A program made the translations under genes and the position numbers. From Mycolicibacterium iranicum (GTDB taxonomy: Bacteria > Actinomycetota > Actinomycetes > Mycobacteriales > Mycobacteriaceae), in the NCBI RefSeq assembly GCF_002101705.1, contig NZ_LQPC01000018.1, positions 27,962 through 91,961 on the forward strand: 64,000 nucleotides of DNA, written 5' to 3'. Shown here one piece after another: positions 53,957-63,559 of this stretch. The notes beneath the pieces were generated by a model. It made no database searches, was not told the DNA's origin, and saw nothing but the letters and a program-made list of their open reading frames with translations. The first letter of the stretch is position 1. Every line of letters starts with the position of its first letter.

Positions 53957-55300
53957 ATGGCAATATCCCGGGTTGTGGAAGTGAGGCACCAGGACACCGA
54001 TTCGCCGACGGCGGTTGCCGCCGCTGTGCCTGATCAACCCCGGACGCCTGATCAACCCCGGACGCCTGATCAACCCCGGACGCCCAATCGCAACAAGATG
54101 ATCGTCGTCCTCGGCCTACTCGTCGCTCTGGGCCCGTTGACCATCGACATGTATCTGCCGGCGCTGCCGAAGATCGCGGACGAACTGAACGTCTCATCGT
54201 CGGTCGCCCAGCTGACGCTGACCGGTACGCTCGCCGGCCTCGCGATCGGACAGCTGGTCATCGGCCCGCTGTCCGACTCGCTCGGGCGTCGCAAGCCGTT
54301 GTTCGCCGGGATCGTGCTGCACATGCTCGCGTCGCTGCTGTGCCTTTTCGCGCCCAACATCGCGACCCTCGGTGTCGCCCGCGGCCTGCAGGGCATGGGT
54401 GCGGCGGCCGGCATGGTCGTCGCGATCGCAGTCGTCGGCGACCTCTACAAGGACAACGCGGCGGCGACGGTGATGTCGCGGTTGATGCTGGTGCTCGGGG
54501 TCGCTCCCGTCCTGGCGCCGTCGCTGGGCGCGGCGGTACTGCTGCGCGGATCGTGGCACTGGGTGTTCGCCGCGCTCGTCGTCGTCGCAGGTGCTCTGCT
54601 GCTGATGGCCGTGCTCGCCTTACCCGAGACGCTTCCTGCTGACCATCGGCGTCCGCTCAAGGTGAAGGGCATCGCCGCCACCTATCTCGAGCTGCTCCGC
54701 GACATGCGTTTCGTGATCTTGGTTATCGTCGCCGCGCTCGGAATGTCGGGGCTGTTCGCCTACATCGCGGGTGCGTCCTTCGTGCTGCAGGGCCGCTTCG
54801 GTCTCGATCAGACGGCATTCGCGTTGGTGTTCGGCGCCGGGGCGATCGCCCTGATCGGCACCACCCAGTTCAACGTCGTGCTGTTGAAGCGGTTCACGCC
54901 GCAACAGATCATGCTGTGGGCTCTGGTGGCGGCTTCGGTGTTCGGCGCGGTGTTCGTGGCTCTGGCCGCGGCCCATGTCGGCGGCCTCTACGGTTTCGTC
55001 ATCCCGGTGTGGCTGATCCTGGCCGCGATGGGGCTGGTCATCCCGAATGCGCCTGCCGTCGCGCTGACGCGTCATCCCGATGCGTCGGGCACCGCGGCGG
55101 CACTTCTGGGCGCCGTGCAGTTCGGGGGTGGTGCGGCCATCGCTCCTGTGGTCGGCGTACTCGGCAACGACGAGCTGGCGATGGCTGTGGTGATGGCCGC
55201 GGGAGTGATCGTCGCGCTGGCCGCGTTGTTGCTGACCGGTGTGCACCGCGTCACGGATTCCGCCCGCGTCCCCGCTGAGGCGCTTGCCGAGCCTGCCTGA
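53957..55300 (+). CDS. MFS drug transporter, Bcr/CflA type
   Basis: 447 aa, 12 membrane helices. Motif A-like GQLVIGPLSDSLGRRKPLFA (about residues 95-114), first helix VLGLLVALGPLTIDMYLPAL typical of Bcr/CflA, and motif C-like VLGVAPVLAPSLGAAVLL near 175. Proton-driven efflux of drugs such as bicyclomycin or chloramphenicol is typical of the family. The cytoplasmic N-terminus carries three copies of DQPRTP encoded by an 18-bp tandem repeat. The ATG 53957 start is used. A second MFS gene follows 99 bp later. Confidence 0.86.
   Translation: MAISRVVEVRHQDTDSPTAVAAAVPDQPRTPDQPRTPDQPRTPNRNKMIVVLGLLVALGPLTIDMYLPALPKIADELNVSSSVAQLTLTGTLAGLAIGQLVIGPLSDSLGRRKPLFAGIVLHMLASLLCLFAPNIATLGVARGLQGMGAAAGMVVAIAVVGDLYKDNAAATVMSRLMLVLGVAPVLAPSLGAAVLLRGSWHWVFAALVVVAGALLLMAVLALPETLPADHRRPLKVKGIAATYLELLRDMRFVILVIVAALGMSGLFAYIAGASFVLQGRFGLDQTAFALVFGAGAIALIGTTQFNVVLLKRFTPQQIMLWALVAASVFGAVFVALAAAHVGGLYGFVIPVWLILAAMGLVIPNAPAVALTRHPDASGTAAALLGAVQFGGGAAIAPVVGVLGNDELAMAVVMAAGVIVALAALLLTGVHRVTDSARVPAEALAEPA
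54029..54082 (+). repeat. 18-bp in-frame tandem repeat (3 units) in the Bcr/CflA gene
   Basis: CCTGATCAACCCCGGACG at 54029-54046, 54047-54064 and 54065-54082, perfect copies, encoding DQPRTP three times just before the first membrane helix. Confidence 0.9.
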
Positions 55301-55399
55301 CCGCTCTGATGCGCCCTCACTGACTTGTCGGGACACCGCCCGGACCGTAGCGTCGGGCCGAAATGTACTTCTCCCGATTGACTTTCAGCTGACTATGCG

Positions 55400-57241
55400 A
55401 TGTCCGAGAACATGATTCCGCCTGCCCGGGGCGCCAACCCCTGGCACGCGTTGTGGGCACTGCTGATCGGGTTCTTCATGATCCTGGTCGACGCCACGAT
55501 CGTGCCCGTCGCCAATCCGGCAATCATGGCGCATCTGGGTGCCGGTTATGACGCGGTCATCTGGGTCACGAGCGCCTACCTGCTGGCCTACGCCGTGCCA
55601 CTTCTGGTGGCCGGCCGGCTGGGTGACAGGTACGGACCCAAGAATATGTACCTGGCCGGCTTAGCGGTGTTCACGGCCGCCTCGCTGTGGTGCGGGCTCG
55701 CCGACTCGATCGGGACGCTCATCGCGGCACGCGTGGTCCAGGGTGTGGGCGCGGCGCTTCTGACGCCGCAGACGATGACGGTCATCACCCGCACGTTCCC
55801 GCCGCACCGCCGCGGCGTGGCGATGAGCGTGTGGGGCGCCACCGCAGGGGTGGCGACACTGGTCGGCCCGCTTGCCGGCGGTGTCCTGGTCGACACGCTG
55901 GGCTGGCAGTGGATCTTCATCGTCAACGTCCCCATCGGCGTCCTTGGAATGGCGATGGCGGTCTGGCTCGTGCCCGCCCTGCCGACCCAGCGCAATCAGC
56001 GGTTCGACGTGCCGGGCGTTGTGCTGTCGGGGGTGGGGCTGTTCCTGATCGTGTTCGGGCTGCAGGAAGGCCAGTCGCATGACTGGGCACCGTGGATCTG
56101 GGCCACGATGGGCGTCGGCATCGCCGTCATGGCGGCGTTTGTGTACTGGCAGTCGATCAACACCGGCGAGCCGTTGATCCCGCTGATGATCTTCCGCGAC
56201 CGCAACTTCTCGATGTCGAACGTCGGGGTGGCGACGATCGGGTTCATCGTCACCGGCATGATCCTGCCGCTGATGTTCTACGCCCAGGCGGTCTGCGGCC
56301 TGACTCCGACGCGTGCCGCGCTGCTGACTGCGCCGATGGCCGTTGCGACCGGTGTCCTCGCACCGTTCGTCGGCAGGCTCGTCGACCGGTCGCACCCGCG
56401 GTCGGTCATCGGCTTCGGCTTCGCGATCGCGGCGATCGGGCTGACCTGGCTGTCGATCGAGATGACGCCGAATACGCCGATCTGGCGGCTGGTCCTGCCG
56501 TTGACGGTGATGGGCGCCGCGATGGCGTTCATCTTCTCGCCGCTGGCGGCGACCGCCACGCGGAGCCTGCCGCCGCACCTGGCTGGGGCGGGTTCGGGCG
56601 TCTACAACACGACGCGTCAGGTCGGCTCCGTCCTCGGCAGCGCAGGGATGGCCGCGCTGATGGCGTCGGAGCTGTCGGCGAAGATCCCCGGCGCGGCGGA
56701 TGCGTCGCAGGCCGAGGGGCAGGTCTCGCAACTGCCCGAGTTCCTGCAACCGCCGTTCGCCTCGGCGATGTCGCAGGCGATGCTGCTGCCGGCCTTCGCC
56801 GCACTCTTCGGCGTCGTCGCCGCGCTCTTTCTGCTGCCGTTCCTCGCCGCCCCCACGCAGAGCCCCCGGGGACCGGAAGAGCCGCACGAGCCCTACGACC
56901 CCGACCACGAACTGTATTGGGCCGACGGGGAAGACGAGTACCTCGAATACGAGGTGACGTGGCAGCACCACGAACCCCACCAGCCGGCACCGTCCGACGC
57001 GCTCGCCGACACCGATGTGCTCGACTCCGTCACCGAGCCGATGCGCGAGGAGTACCGGCCGGAGCAACCTGCCGCCGCTCCGTCGGCCAAGCAGGAGTGG
57101 CGCAGCATTCTCGATCAGCTGCTCGACGAACCAGTGCACGACACGAACGGGCACGCGCACAACGGATTCCACCTCGCCGACGGCTTCGACGGTCGGGAAG
57201 ACGGTCAGGATCGTCCCACCGGCAAGCACTCGCGCGGCTAG
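55400..57241 (+). CDS. MFS transporter, DHA2/EmrB type (Rv1250-like)
   Basis: 613 aa with 14 membrane helices in the first 490 residues, then a long acidic/His-rich cytoplasmic tail (about 495-613, with [20 protein letters not shown]). DHA2 motifs: first helix [36 protein letters not shown] (motif A, about 72-87), [20 protein letters not shown] (about 115-134) and [20 protein letters not shown] (motif C). Counterpart of Rv1250. Efflux of lipophilic drugs is the usual role. Its 3' end overlaps the next gene (convergent) by 4 nt. Confidence 0.9.
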   Translation: MSENMIPPARGANPWHALWALLIGFFMILVDATIVPVANPAIMAHLGAGYDAVIWVTSAYLLAYAVPLLVAGRLGDRYGPKNMYLAGLAVFTAASLWCGLADSIGTLIAARVVQGVGAALLTPQTMTVITRTFPPHRRGVAMSVWGATAGVATLVGPLAGGVLVDTLGWQWIFIVNVPIGVLGMAMAVWLVPALPTQRNQRFDVPGVVLSGVGLFLIVFGLQEGQSHDWAPWIWATMGVGIAVMAAFVYWQSINTGEPLIPLMIFRDRNFSMSNVGVATIGFIVTGMILPLMFYAQAVCGLTPTRAALLTAPMAVATGVLAPFVGRLVDRSHPRSVIGFGFAIAAIGLTWLSIEMTPNTPIWRLVLPLTVMGAAMAFIFSPLAATATRSLPPHLAGAGSGVYNTTRQVGSVLGSAGMAALMASELSAKIPGAADASQAEGQVSQLPEFLQPPFASAMSQAMLLPAFAALFGVVAALFLLPFLAAPTQSPRGPEEPHEPYDPDHELYWADGEDEYLEYEVTWQHHEPHQPAPSDALADTDVLDSVTEPMREEYRPEQPAAAPSAKQEWRSILDQLLDEPVHDTNGHAHNGFHLADGFDGREDGQDRPTGKHSRG

Positions 57242-58629
57242 GTGCTGCCCATCAGAGCGATCAGTTCGTCGTTGGTCTTCTTCAAAGCGACTGCGAGCGC
57301 ACCCATCGCCTTGTCGCGCACCCGCTCTTTGCCGGGCGGAAACACGGGGAAGAGATCGCGTGCGGCATTGAGGCGAGCAGTCTTCAGCCACGCCATCAGC
57401 TCGTCGTCGCGCACCCACCGCAGCGTCGCGACGTTGTCCTCCAACGTCTGCCGCAGGTAGTCGATCGGCGCGTCGGGGTGGACGATCGGCGTGCAGAGTT
57501 CGTTGCGGGTGGTGTCGTCGCCGTAGGTCGTCTCGACATGCGCGATGAACGCCGAACTGAACACCTGCTGACAACTGCGGACGCTCTGCAGCGTGATCCG
57601 GTCTCCGTCGAACACCGGCACCGACGGTGGACGCGGCAGTCCCTGGGTGGTGCTGTCGACGTACAGCGACGGGGTCGCCGGGACCGATCCGCCGGTGAGC
57701 CGGATCTGATGGTGTTCGACATGTTCGAGATGACCGAGGCGTACCACGTCCTCGATGAGCCGCAGGTGGTCCAACTCACGACGCGACACAATCGCGCAGT
57801 GGTACATCGTTGGTGTCACGGCCGGGTCGAGGCGGAAGAGAACCTCGGCCGTCTCGAGTCTTTCGAAGAGGTCTTCCGAGGAAGTCGCTTCGGAGATCGC
57901 CTGCGCCCGAGCCGCTATCGATGCTCGGAGCGTTTTGGCGAACTCCGGACCGGGCTGCACGTTGGCCCGGTTGAGCAGCCACGAGTCACGGGGTTTGATC
58001 CAGCGCAGTCTGTCGGCCGCGACGCCGTTGCGCAGCAGCCACAGGCAGCAGTCCATGCCGGTCTTGCCGCCGCCGACGATCGTGAAGTGCTCGTGTTCGG
58101 CGGCGCGGCGGGGGAGGTCGTTGGGGGGTATCACGGTGATCCCGTCGGCGACCGAGAACGGGGCCGATCTCATCGACTGCACGACGGTGAGCAGATAGGT
58201 CGCGTCGACGGTGCGTCGCCGCACGGTCACGGTGTGCTCTTCGCCGTCGAGGGTGCGAATCCTGTTGTCGCCCAGGTAGCGGGTCATCGGGAAGTAGGTG
58301 AGACGTCCGGTCGGCAGCATGTGGTTGCGCATCACCTCGTCGTAGTAGGCGCAGACCTCGTGGCCGGTGGCGAGTTCGAAGAAGCCTTCGTTGAAGCCGG
58401 CGCGGTCGATCATGTGCTCGTTGCCCAGCGGCCGCGAGTTCACGCCGTAGAAGGCCGACGGCTGATGCAGCCGGACGAACGGATACACCGAGTTCCAATG
58501 CCCGCCGGGCTGGTGGTTCTCGTCGACGAGCACGATCGTCGCGTCGCTTTCGGCGAGCAAGGTGTCGACGAACGCCATGCCCATCGCGCCTGCGCCGACG
58601 ACGAGGTAGTCAGCTTCAATGCTGGTCAT
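57238..58629 (-). CDS. FAD-dependent NAD(P)-binding oxidoreductase (monooxygenase-like)
   Basis: 463 aa. FAD-binding Rossmann motif [20 protein letters not shown] (about 8-27), then [20 protein letters not shown] as in flavin-containing monooxygenases, and a second dinucleotide motif [20 protein letters not shown] (about 185-204). The C-terminal part has no clear family marker. A hydroxylase or baeyer-villiger-like role is possible; substrate unknown. It is divergent-free: the FAD-linked oxidase gene lies 18 bp upstream in the same direction and may be cotranscribed. Confidence 0.78.
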   Translation of the reverse strand: MTSIEADYLVVGAGAMGMAFVDTLLAESDATIVLVDENHQPGGHWNSVYPFVRLHQPSAFYGVNSRPLGNEHMIDRAGFNEGFFELATGHEVCAYYDEVMRNHMLPTGRLTYFPMTRYLGDNRIRTLDGEEHTVTVRRRTVDATYLLTVVQSMRSAPFSVADGITVIPPNDLPRRAAEHEHFTIVGGGKTGMDCCLWLLRNGVAADRLRWIKPRDSWLLNRANVQPGPEFAKTLRASIAARAQAISEATSSEDLFERLETAEVLFRLDPAVTPTMYHCAIVSRRELDHLRLIEDVVRLGHLEHVEHHQIRLTGGSVPATPSLYVDSTTQGLPRPPSVPVFDGDRITLQSVRSCQQVFSSAFIAHVETTYGDDTTRNELCTPIVHPDAPIDYLRQTLEDNVATLRWVRDDELMAWLKTARLNAARDLFPVFPPGKERVRDKAMGALAVALKKTNDELIALMGST

Positions 58630-58647
58630 CTCGCGCCACGCTACCTG

Positions 58648-60006
58648 TCAGCTGAACAAGACCGCGCGATTGAGGTACCCGGTGGGGTCGAGGGCGTTCT
58701 TGAGGACGCGCATCGCCGCGATGTCGGCATCGGTGCGCGCCATCGACAGGTAGTCACGTTTGCGGGTCCCGACGCCGTGCTCGGAGCTGACGTTGCCGCC
58801 GTGGCCGGCGATCAGTGCCATCATGGCCGAGTAGAGCTCACGCTCGGCGTCGCCGGTGAGCGCGCAGCGCACGATGTTGAGGTGGAGGTTGCCCTCGCCG
58901 ATGTGGCCGAACAGCACGGGGATCGCGTCGGGGGCATGCTCGGCGATCAGGCGGGCAGCGTCATCGGAGAAAGCGTGGATGGCTGAAAGCGGAAGCGACA
59001 CATCGAATTTCAACGGCGGACCGTAGACGCCTAGCACCTCGGCGACAGCCTCGCGGACCTGCCACAGCCGTTGCTGGGCGTTCGCGTCGACACCGACGGC
59101 GGGTTCGTCTGACAACTCGGCGTCCTCGAGGGCGTCGGCCAACCGCTCGGTGAGGTCGGTCTCGCCGGCGAGTTCGATCAGCAGCTGCCATGCGCCCTGC
59201 ACGGGGGCTGAAACTCCGACGTGCTCGGCGGTCAGCGCGCTGGCTCTGGCGTCGATCAGCTCCAGCGCCGCAACGCCCTCCATGTCGCGGAAAACCCGTC
59301 CGGTCGCGATGAGCGCGTCCAGATCGGCGAAACCGCAGATGGCCGTGACGCGTTGGCGGGGTGTGGGATGCAGGCGCAGATCCAGCGCCGTGATGACCCC
59401 GAGAGTGCCCTCGGCGCCGACGAACAGCGAGGCCAGGTCGTAACCGGTGTTGTCGCTGCGCACCTGGCTGTGCCGGTGGACCACCGAACCGTCGGGCAGC
59501 ACGACGTCGAGCCCGATGACCTGTTCGCCCATGTTCCCGTAGCAGACCGTGCGCAACCCGCCCGCGTTCGTCGACGCCATTCCGCCCACGGTGGCCGTGT
59601 CGCGCGCGGCGAGGTCGACCCCGAACACCAGACCGGCCGCGGTGGCCGCGCGTTGCACATCGGCCAGCGTCGCCCCGGCGCCGACCCTCAGGCGCCGCTC
59701 CACCACGTCGACCTCGCCGATGTCGCGCAACCGTTCCGTCGAGAGCAGGACGTCGTCATGCTCGGGCACCGTGCCCGCCACCAGCGACGTGCGGCCACCC
59801 TGCACGGTGACGCTGACACCCGCCGCGCGGCACTCGCGCAGCACTGCCGCCACCTCATCGGTCGATCCCGGCCGCACCAGGGCCGACGCGTGTCCGCGAT
59901 ACCTGCCGGTGTGGTCGACAGACCGCCCGTCCAGCACGTCGCTGTCGGTGGTCACGTAGGCCGCCCCGACGATCGTGGCGAGCCGTTCCATCAGAGCCTG
60001 GGTCAC
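58648..60006 (-). CDS. FAD-linked oxidase (GlcD/D-lactate dehydrogenase type)
   Basis: 452 aa. PCMH-type FAD domain in the first half: ALVRPGSTDEVAAVLRECRA (about 42-61), VTVQGGRTSLVAGTVP, RLRVGAGATLADVQRA, ARDTATVGGMASTNAGGLRT, YDLASLFVGAEGTLGVITAL. The C-terminal FAD-oxidase cap contains FGHIGEGNLHLNIV and HGGNVSSEHGVGTRKRDYL, whose histidines act in the active site of D-2-hydroxyacid dehydrogenases. GTG 60006 overlaps the nuclease-helicase stop (GTGA), so the two genes are coupled. Substrate is probably a D-2-hydroxyacid. Confidence 0.86.
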   Translation of the reverse strand: MTQALMERLATIVGAAYVTTDSDVLDGRSVDHTGRYRGHASALVRPGSTDEVAAVLRECRAAGVSVTVQGGRTSLVAGTVPEHDDVLLSTERLRDIGEVDVVERRLRVGAGATLADVQRAATAAGLVFGVDLAARDTATVGGMASTNAGGLRTVCYGNMGEQVIGLDVVLPDGSVVHRHSQVRSDNTGYDLASLFVGAEGTLGVITALDLRLHPTPRQRVTAICGFADLDALIATGRVFRDMEGVAALELIDARASALTAEHVGVSAPVQGAWQLLIELAGETDLTERLADALEDAELSDEPAVGVDANAQQRLWQVREAVAEVLGVYGPPLKFDVSLPLSAIHAFSDDAARLIAEHAPDAIPVLFGHIGEGNLHLNIVRCALTGDAERELYSAMMALIAGHGGNVSSEHGVGTRKRDYLSMARTDADIAAMRVLKNALDPTGYLNRAVLFS

Positions 60007-63000
60007 TGGCCCGGTGTATCACAGTCCGTCAGGCAGAGGAACGAGCCCAACTCGACCAGCCGATCCGGCGTTCCCGGCAAGTACTCGGTCAGCTGATCGG
60101 AGCGCACGATCACCGCGAGATACTTGGCCCTGCTCACCGCCACATTGAGGCGATTCCTGTTGAGCAGGAACGCGATTCCGCGCGGCACGTCGTCGATCGA
60201 GGACGCCGTCATCGACACGAACACCACCGGGGCCTGCTGCCCCTGGAACTTGTCGACGGTGCCCGCGCGCACGTCGCTCAAGCCCGCGGCCTCCAGACGG
60301 CGACGAACCAGGACCACCTGCGCGTTGTACGGCGTGACCACCAGGACATCGCCCTGAGCCAGCGGACGCGTGCCCGACTCGTCGGTCCACGGCGTGCCGA
60401 GCAGCCGCACAATCTCGGCGACGATCGCGTCGGCCTCCTCCGGGCTCTCGGTCGCGTTCCCGAGATGGCTGACGCTCAATGTCCGGACGCCGGGCGCCAC
60501 ACCGTCGAGGCGGCGCGCGGCAGTGACTGCCTCGTGCGAATGCAGCCTGCGGTCGTAGGAGAGCCGTGACACTGCTCTGCAGACATCGGGATGCATGCGG
60601 AAGGACAGGTCGAGGAAGTAGCCGCGTTCGGGCGGCAGCGTGTGATGCCCGTCGACGAGCCAGCCGAGCGCCGACCCGTCGACGGGTTCGGGATGGGTGC
60701 CCTGGCTGACTTGGGGTAGCTGCTGCGGATCGCCGAGCAACAGCAAGTTGCGCGCCGCGCGGGACACCGCGACGGTGTTGGCGAGGCTGAACTGGCCGGC
60801 CTCTTCGATGACCAGCAGGTCGAGGCTGTCGCGCTCGAACTTGTTGGCGTTGGCGAAATCCCACGCCGTGCCGCCGACGACGCATCCGTCCTGACAGATG
60901 AACGTCGCGAAGTCGTCGCGATCCAGCTCCGTCCACCCGGTGCTCACGGTGTGCAGCTTCTTGCCCACCCGCGTTCCGTCGACGCCGGCGTCCATGATGC
61001 CGGCGAACAGGTTCTCCACCACCGCGTGCGACTGTGCGACCACGCCGATCGACCAGTGGTGCTCGGTGACCAGCGCCGCGATCACCTGTGCCGAGGTGTA
61101 GGTCTTGCCGGTGCCCGGCGGACCGTGCACGGCGAGGTAGGACGAGTCGAGGTCGAGCAGCGCGCCGGTGATGTCGGCGACGACGTCTCCGGTGCGGGGC
61201 AGGGCGGCGCCGCTGCGGGTGCGGGGCCGACGCCGCAGCAGGATGTCGGTCAGCGCGTCGGCGGGCAGGTTCGGCAGACCGGCGGCCATCAGCGCCGCGG
61301 TGTCGGCGATCGCGTCCTGCAGCGTGGTGGTGCTGATCGGTGGCCCTGGAGTCAGTGCGAACGGCACCTGGTCGAACGTCGGCGCAAGATTCGGGCCGTC
61401 CTTGGGTTGCCGCTCGACGATGAGGACCTCGGTGGGCGCCTCGGGGTCGTCGCAGCCGGCGACGGTCACCGGGCCGAAGCCGCGCCGGTCCGGGTCGTCG
61501 GTCAACCCGGCTGGTGACGGCGGGTCGTAGAGGGCGTACATCTCGTTCGCGAGTTCGCCGTTGGCGATCTCGCCGAACAGCCGGACATGGCGCTGCGGCT
61601 TGCGTGCCCTGGGCGGCTTGTGCCAGTCGGCGACGATCTCGTGGCCCTCGGCGATGAACACGTCGCTGTCGTCGGCCCATTCGTCAACCGGATTGTTGAT
61701 CCGGTCGAAGTGCGCCCACCAGAACGGCTTGTCCTCCCGCTTGTGAAAACCTTTGGCGGCAGCCATCATCGCGGCCGCAGATTGTTCGGGGGTGCGGCTG
61801 TCGATCCCGTCGCCGGCGAATTTGAGTAGCCTGCGTTCGACATCGTCTGGTTCCGCGGCGACGCGCTCGGTGCTGACGACGACGGGTCCGCGCGGCGGGA
61901 CACCGGATTCGATGGCCCGGGCCATCAGCCAATCGCGCAGCCTTCGCGTCGAACGGCAGTCGTAGCGGTTGTACTCCTCGATCTCCTTGAGCACGGTCGC
62001 CGCCTCGTCGGTGCGGCCCTCGTCGCGCAGCTCGCAGTATCGGGCGTACTCGGTGATCGACGCGGTGGCCGTGGTGACCTCACCGTCGCGCAGCTCGTTG
62101 CCCATGTACAGCGGCTCGAGCGATTTGATGCTGTAGTTCTCGGTGCCGACCCGAATACTCTTGCGCACCAACGGATACAGGTCGACAAGCACACCGTCGC
62201 GCAGCAGCTCGTCGACCTCGTGCTCGCCCACGCCGTAGCGGCCCGCCAGCCGCAGCAGTGTGCTCTTCTCGTAGGCCGCGTAGTGATAGACGTGCATCCG
62301 GGGATAGCGGCGTCTGCGCTTGCGCACGAAGGCGAGGAACTCTTTGAGGGCCTGACGTTCCTCGGCGCGGTCGTGGGCCCAGAAGGGTTGGAACTCATCG
62401 CCGACCGTGAGCACACCCCACAGGTATTCGAGTCCCCACTCATGCCCGTCGGTGGTCCACAGCGGGTCGCCCTCGAAGTCGAAGAACAGGTCGCCCTTGT
62501 CGACGTCGGGAAGCACCATCAGCGGCTGCGCATCGACGAGCTCGTACGGCGGTTTCACGTTGCCGTTCTCGACGACTCTGTCGGCGATCTGCAGCCGCGC
62601 TTGCGATTTCAGCGCAGCGACGGTGCGGGTCGACAGTTCGGGCACCCGGCCCTCGTGCGCGGCGAGTTCACCGACGGTCGTGATGCCGGCGTCGAGGAGG
62701 CGGGCCCGCTGGCTGACCCGCATCCCGGCCACCAGCAGCAGGTCGTTGTGCTCACGGACTTTTGCTTCGCACTCTGCGCAGCGGAAGCACGCCCGCACAA
62801 GCTCGTCCTCCCACGCCACTGCTCTGCCGCTGGCGAGGTGATCGTCGAGGAGCCGTTGCAGTGCGTCGCGGCGCGGCCGGTACACCGGCAGCAGTTCGTC
62901 GACGGCGTAGCTGGCCACCGTGCTGTCACCCAGTATGAGATCGACTTCGGAAGCCACCGAAACGCCTGCGGCAGTGAGGGTTTCAATGTAGGCCGCCATT

Positions 63001-63443
63001 TGCAGCAGTGCCTCGACCTTGACCGAGCGGGCGAGCTTGGTATCGCGCAGCCGATACCGTTGCCCGTCCTCGAGCACCAGGAAGTCGGCGAAGCCGGCGA
63101 AACGCCCGTCGAACATGGCGGCCTGATAGATGACGGGTGCGCGGTCCTCGATTGCGCGCCTGGTCTGCTCCGCCGCGGCGGTCAGCCCCGCGACGGTGTA
63201 CTTGGGCCTGCCGATGATCGCGACGTCGGACTCCAGCCGCAGCTCAGCGAGGTGGCGCTGCTCATGCTCGTCACCCAGGCTTGCGGTACGGGCCAGCAGT
63301 TCGTCGTCACCTGAGACGTCCGGCCCCCAGCCCAGCCTCGCATCGAACGAGCGCAGCAGCGCGTACTCGCAGCGCGCCGCTGCGGCGAGGTCGGAGGCGC
63401 TGTAGATGACGCGGTCTTCGCCCGCGTCGGTGGCGACGAACAC
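60003..63443 (-). CDS. TM0106-type fusion: Fe-S RecB nuclease, RNase H-like domain and SF1 helicase (Rv1251c-like)
   Basis: 1146 aa. Domain 1 (1-260): Cas4/RecB-like nuclease with DLAAAARCEYALLRS, the DxK-type active site in RYRLRDTKLARSVKVEALLQ, and Cys triad in CFRCAEC near 218-224, so with C25 four Cys can hold a 4Fe-4S cluster. Domain 2 (about 330-540): RNase H-like fold, LFFDFEGDP, VYHYAAYEKSTL, YNRYDCRSTRRL. Domain 3 (about 740-1140): UPF1/Dna2-like helicase, GPPGTGKTYTS, LLVIEEAGQ, LLLGDPQQLPQ, TVDKFQGQQAPVVFVSM, RNRLNVAVSRAK. Likely DNA or RNA processing; the biological role is not established. Confidence 0.88.
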   Translation of the reverse strand: MFVATDAGEDRVIYSASDLAAAARCEYALLRSFDARLGWGPDVSGDDELLARTASLGDEHEQRHLAELRLESDVAIIGRPKYTVAGLTAAAEQTRRAIEDRAPVIYQAAMFDGRFAGFADFLVLEDGQRYRLRDTKLARSVKVEALLQMAAYIETLTAAGVSVASEVDLILGDSTVASYAVDELLPVYRPRRDALQRLLDDHLASGRAVAWEDELVRACFRCAECEAKVREHNDLLLVAGMRVSQRARLLDAGITTVGELAAHEGRVPELSTRTVAALKSQARLQIADRVVENGNVKPPYELVDAQPLMVLPDVDKGDLFFDFEGDPLWTTDGHEWGLEYLWGVLTVGDEFQPFWAHDRAEERQALKEFLAFVRKRRRRYPRMHVYHYAAYEKSTLLRLAGRYGVGEHEVDELLRDGVLVDLYPLVRKSIRVGTENYSIKSLEPLYMGNELRDGEVTTATASITEYARYCELRDEGRTDEAATVLKEIEEYNRYDCRSTRRLRDWLMARAIESGVPPRGPVVVSTERVAAEPDDVERRLLKFAGDGIDSRTPEQSAAAMMAAAKGFHKREDKPFWWAHFDRINNPVDEWADDSDVFIAEGHEIVADWHKPPRARKPQRHVRLFGEIANGELANEMYALYDPPSPAGLTDDPDRRGFGPVTVAGCDDPEAPTEVLIVERQPKDGPNLAPTFDQVPFALTPGPPISTTTLQDAIADTAALMAAGLPNLPADALTDILLRRRPRTRSGAALPRTGDVVADITGALLDLDSSYLAVHGPPGTGKTYTSAQVIAALVTEHHWSIGVVAQSHAVVENLFAGIMDAGVDGTRVGKKLHTVSTGWTELDRDDFATFICQDGCVVGGTAWDFANANKFERDSLDLLVIEEAGQFSLANTVAVSRAARNLLLLGDPQQLPQVSQGTHPEPVDGSALGWLVDGHHTLPPERGYFLDLSFRMHPDVCRAVSRLSYDRRLHSHEAVTAARRLDGVAPGVRTLSVSHLGNATESPEEADAIVAEIVRLLGTPWTDESGTRPLAQGDVLVVTPYNAQVVLVRRRLEAAGLSDVRAGTVDKFQGQQAPVVFVSMTASSIDDVPRGIAFLLNRNRLNVAVSRAKYLAVIVRSDQLTEYLPGTPDRLVELGSFLCLTDCDTPGQ

Positions 63444-63481
63444 GCAGCCACTGTAGGCGCTTCCACCGACACCCTGACGCC

Positions 63482-63544
63482 TCGCGAAACCGCCACCACC
63501 GTAGTGCGCGGCGCCGTTTTACGACGCTGAGTGCGGTTTCGCGA
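63482..63544. repeat. 12-bp inverted repeat between lprE and the nuclease-helicase gene
   Basis: TCGCGAAACCGC (63482-63493) and GCGGTTTCGCGA (63533-63544), perfect, 39 nt apart. The interval contains ACGACGCTGAG, also present in the stem-loop after fadD6. It may act as terminator for lprE or be a dispersed element. Confidence 0.6.
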
Positions 63545-63559
63545 AATGGCAGCGGAAAG

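Noticed and set aside
56092..58986. 964-aa open frame on the + strand
   Set aside because: It is out of frame inside the DHA2 transporter and antisense to the FAD oxidoreductase, both of which have clear motifs; its translation is low-complexity Arg-rich with no domain.
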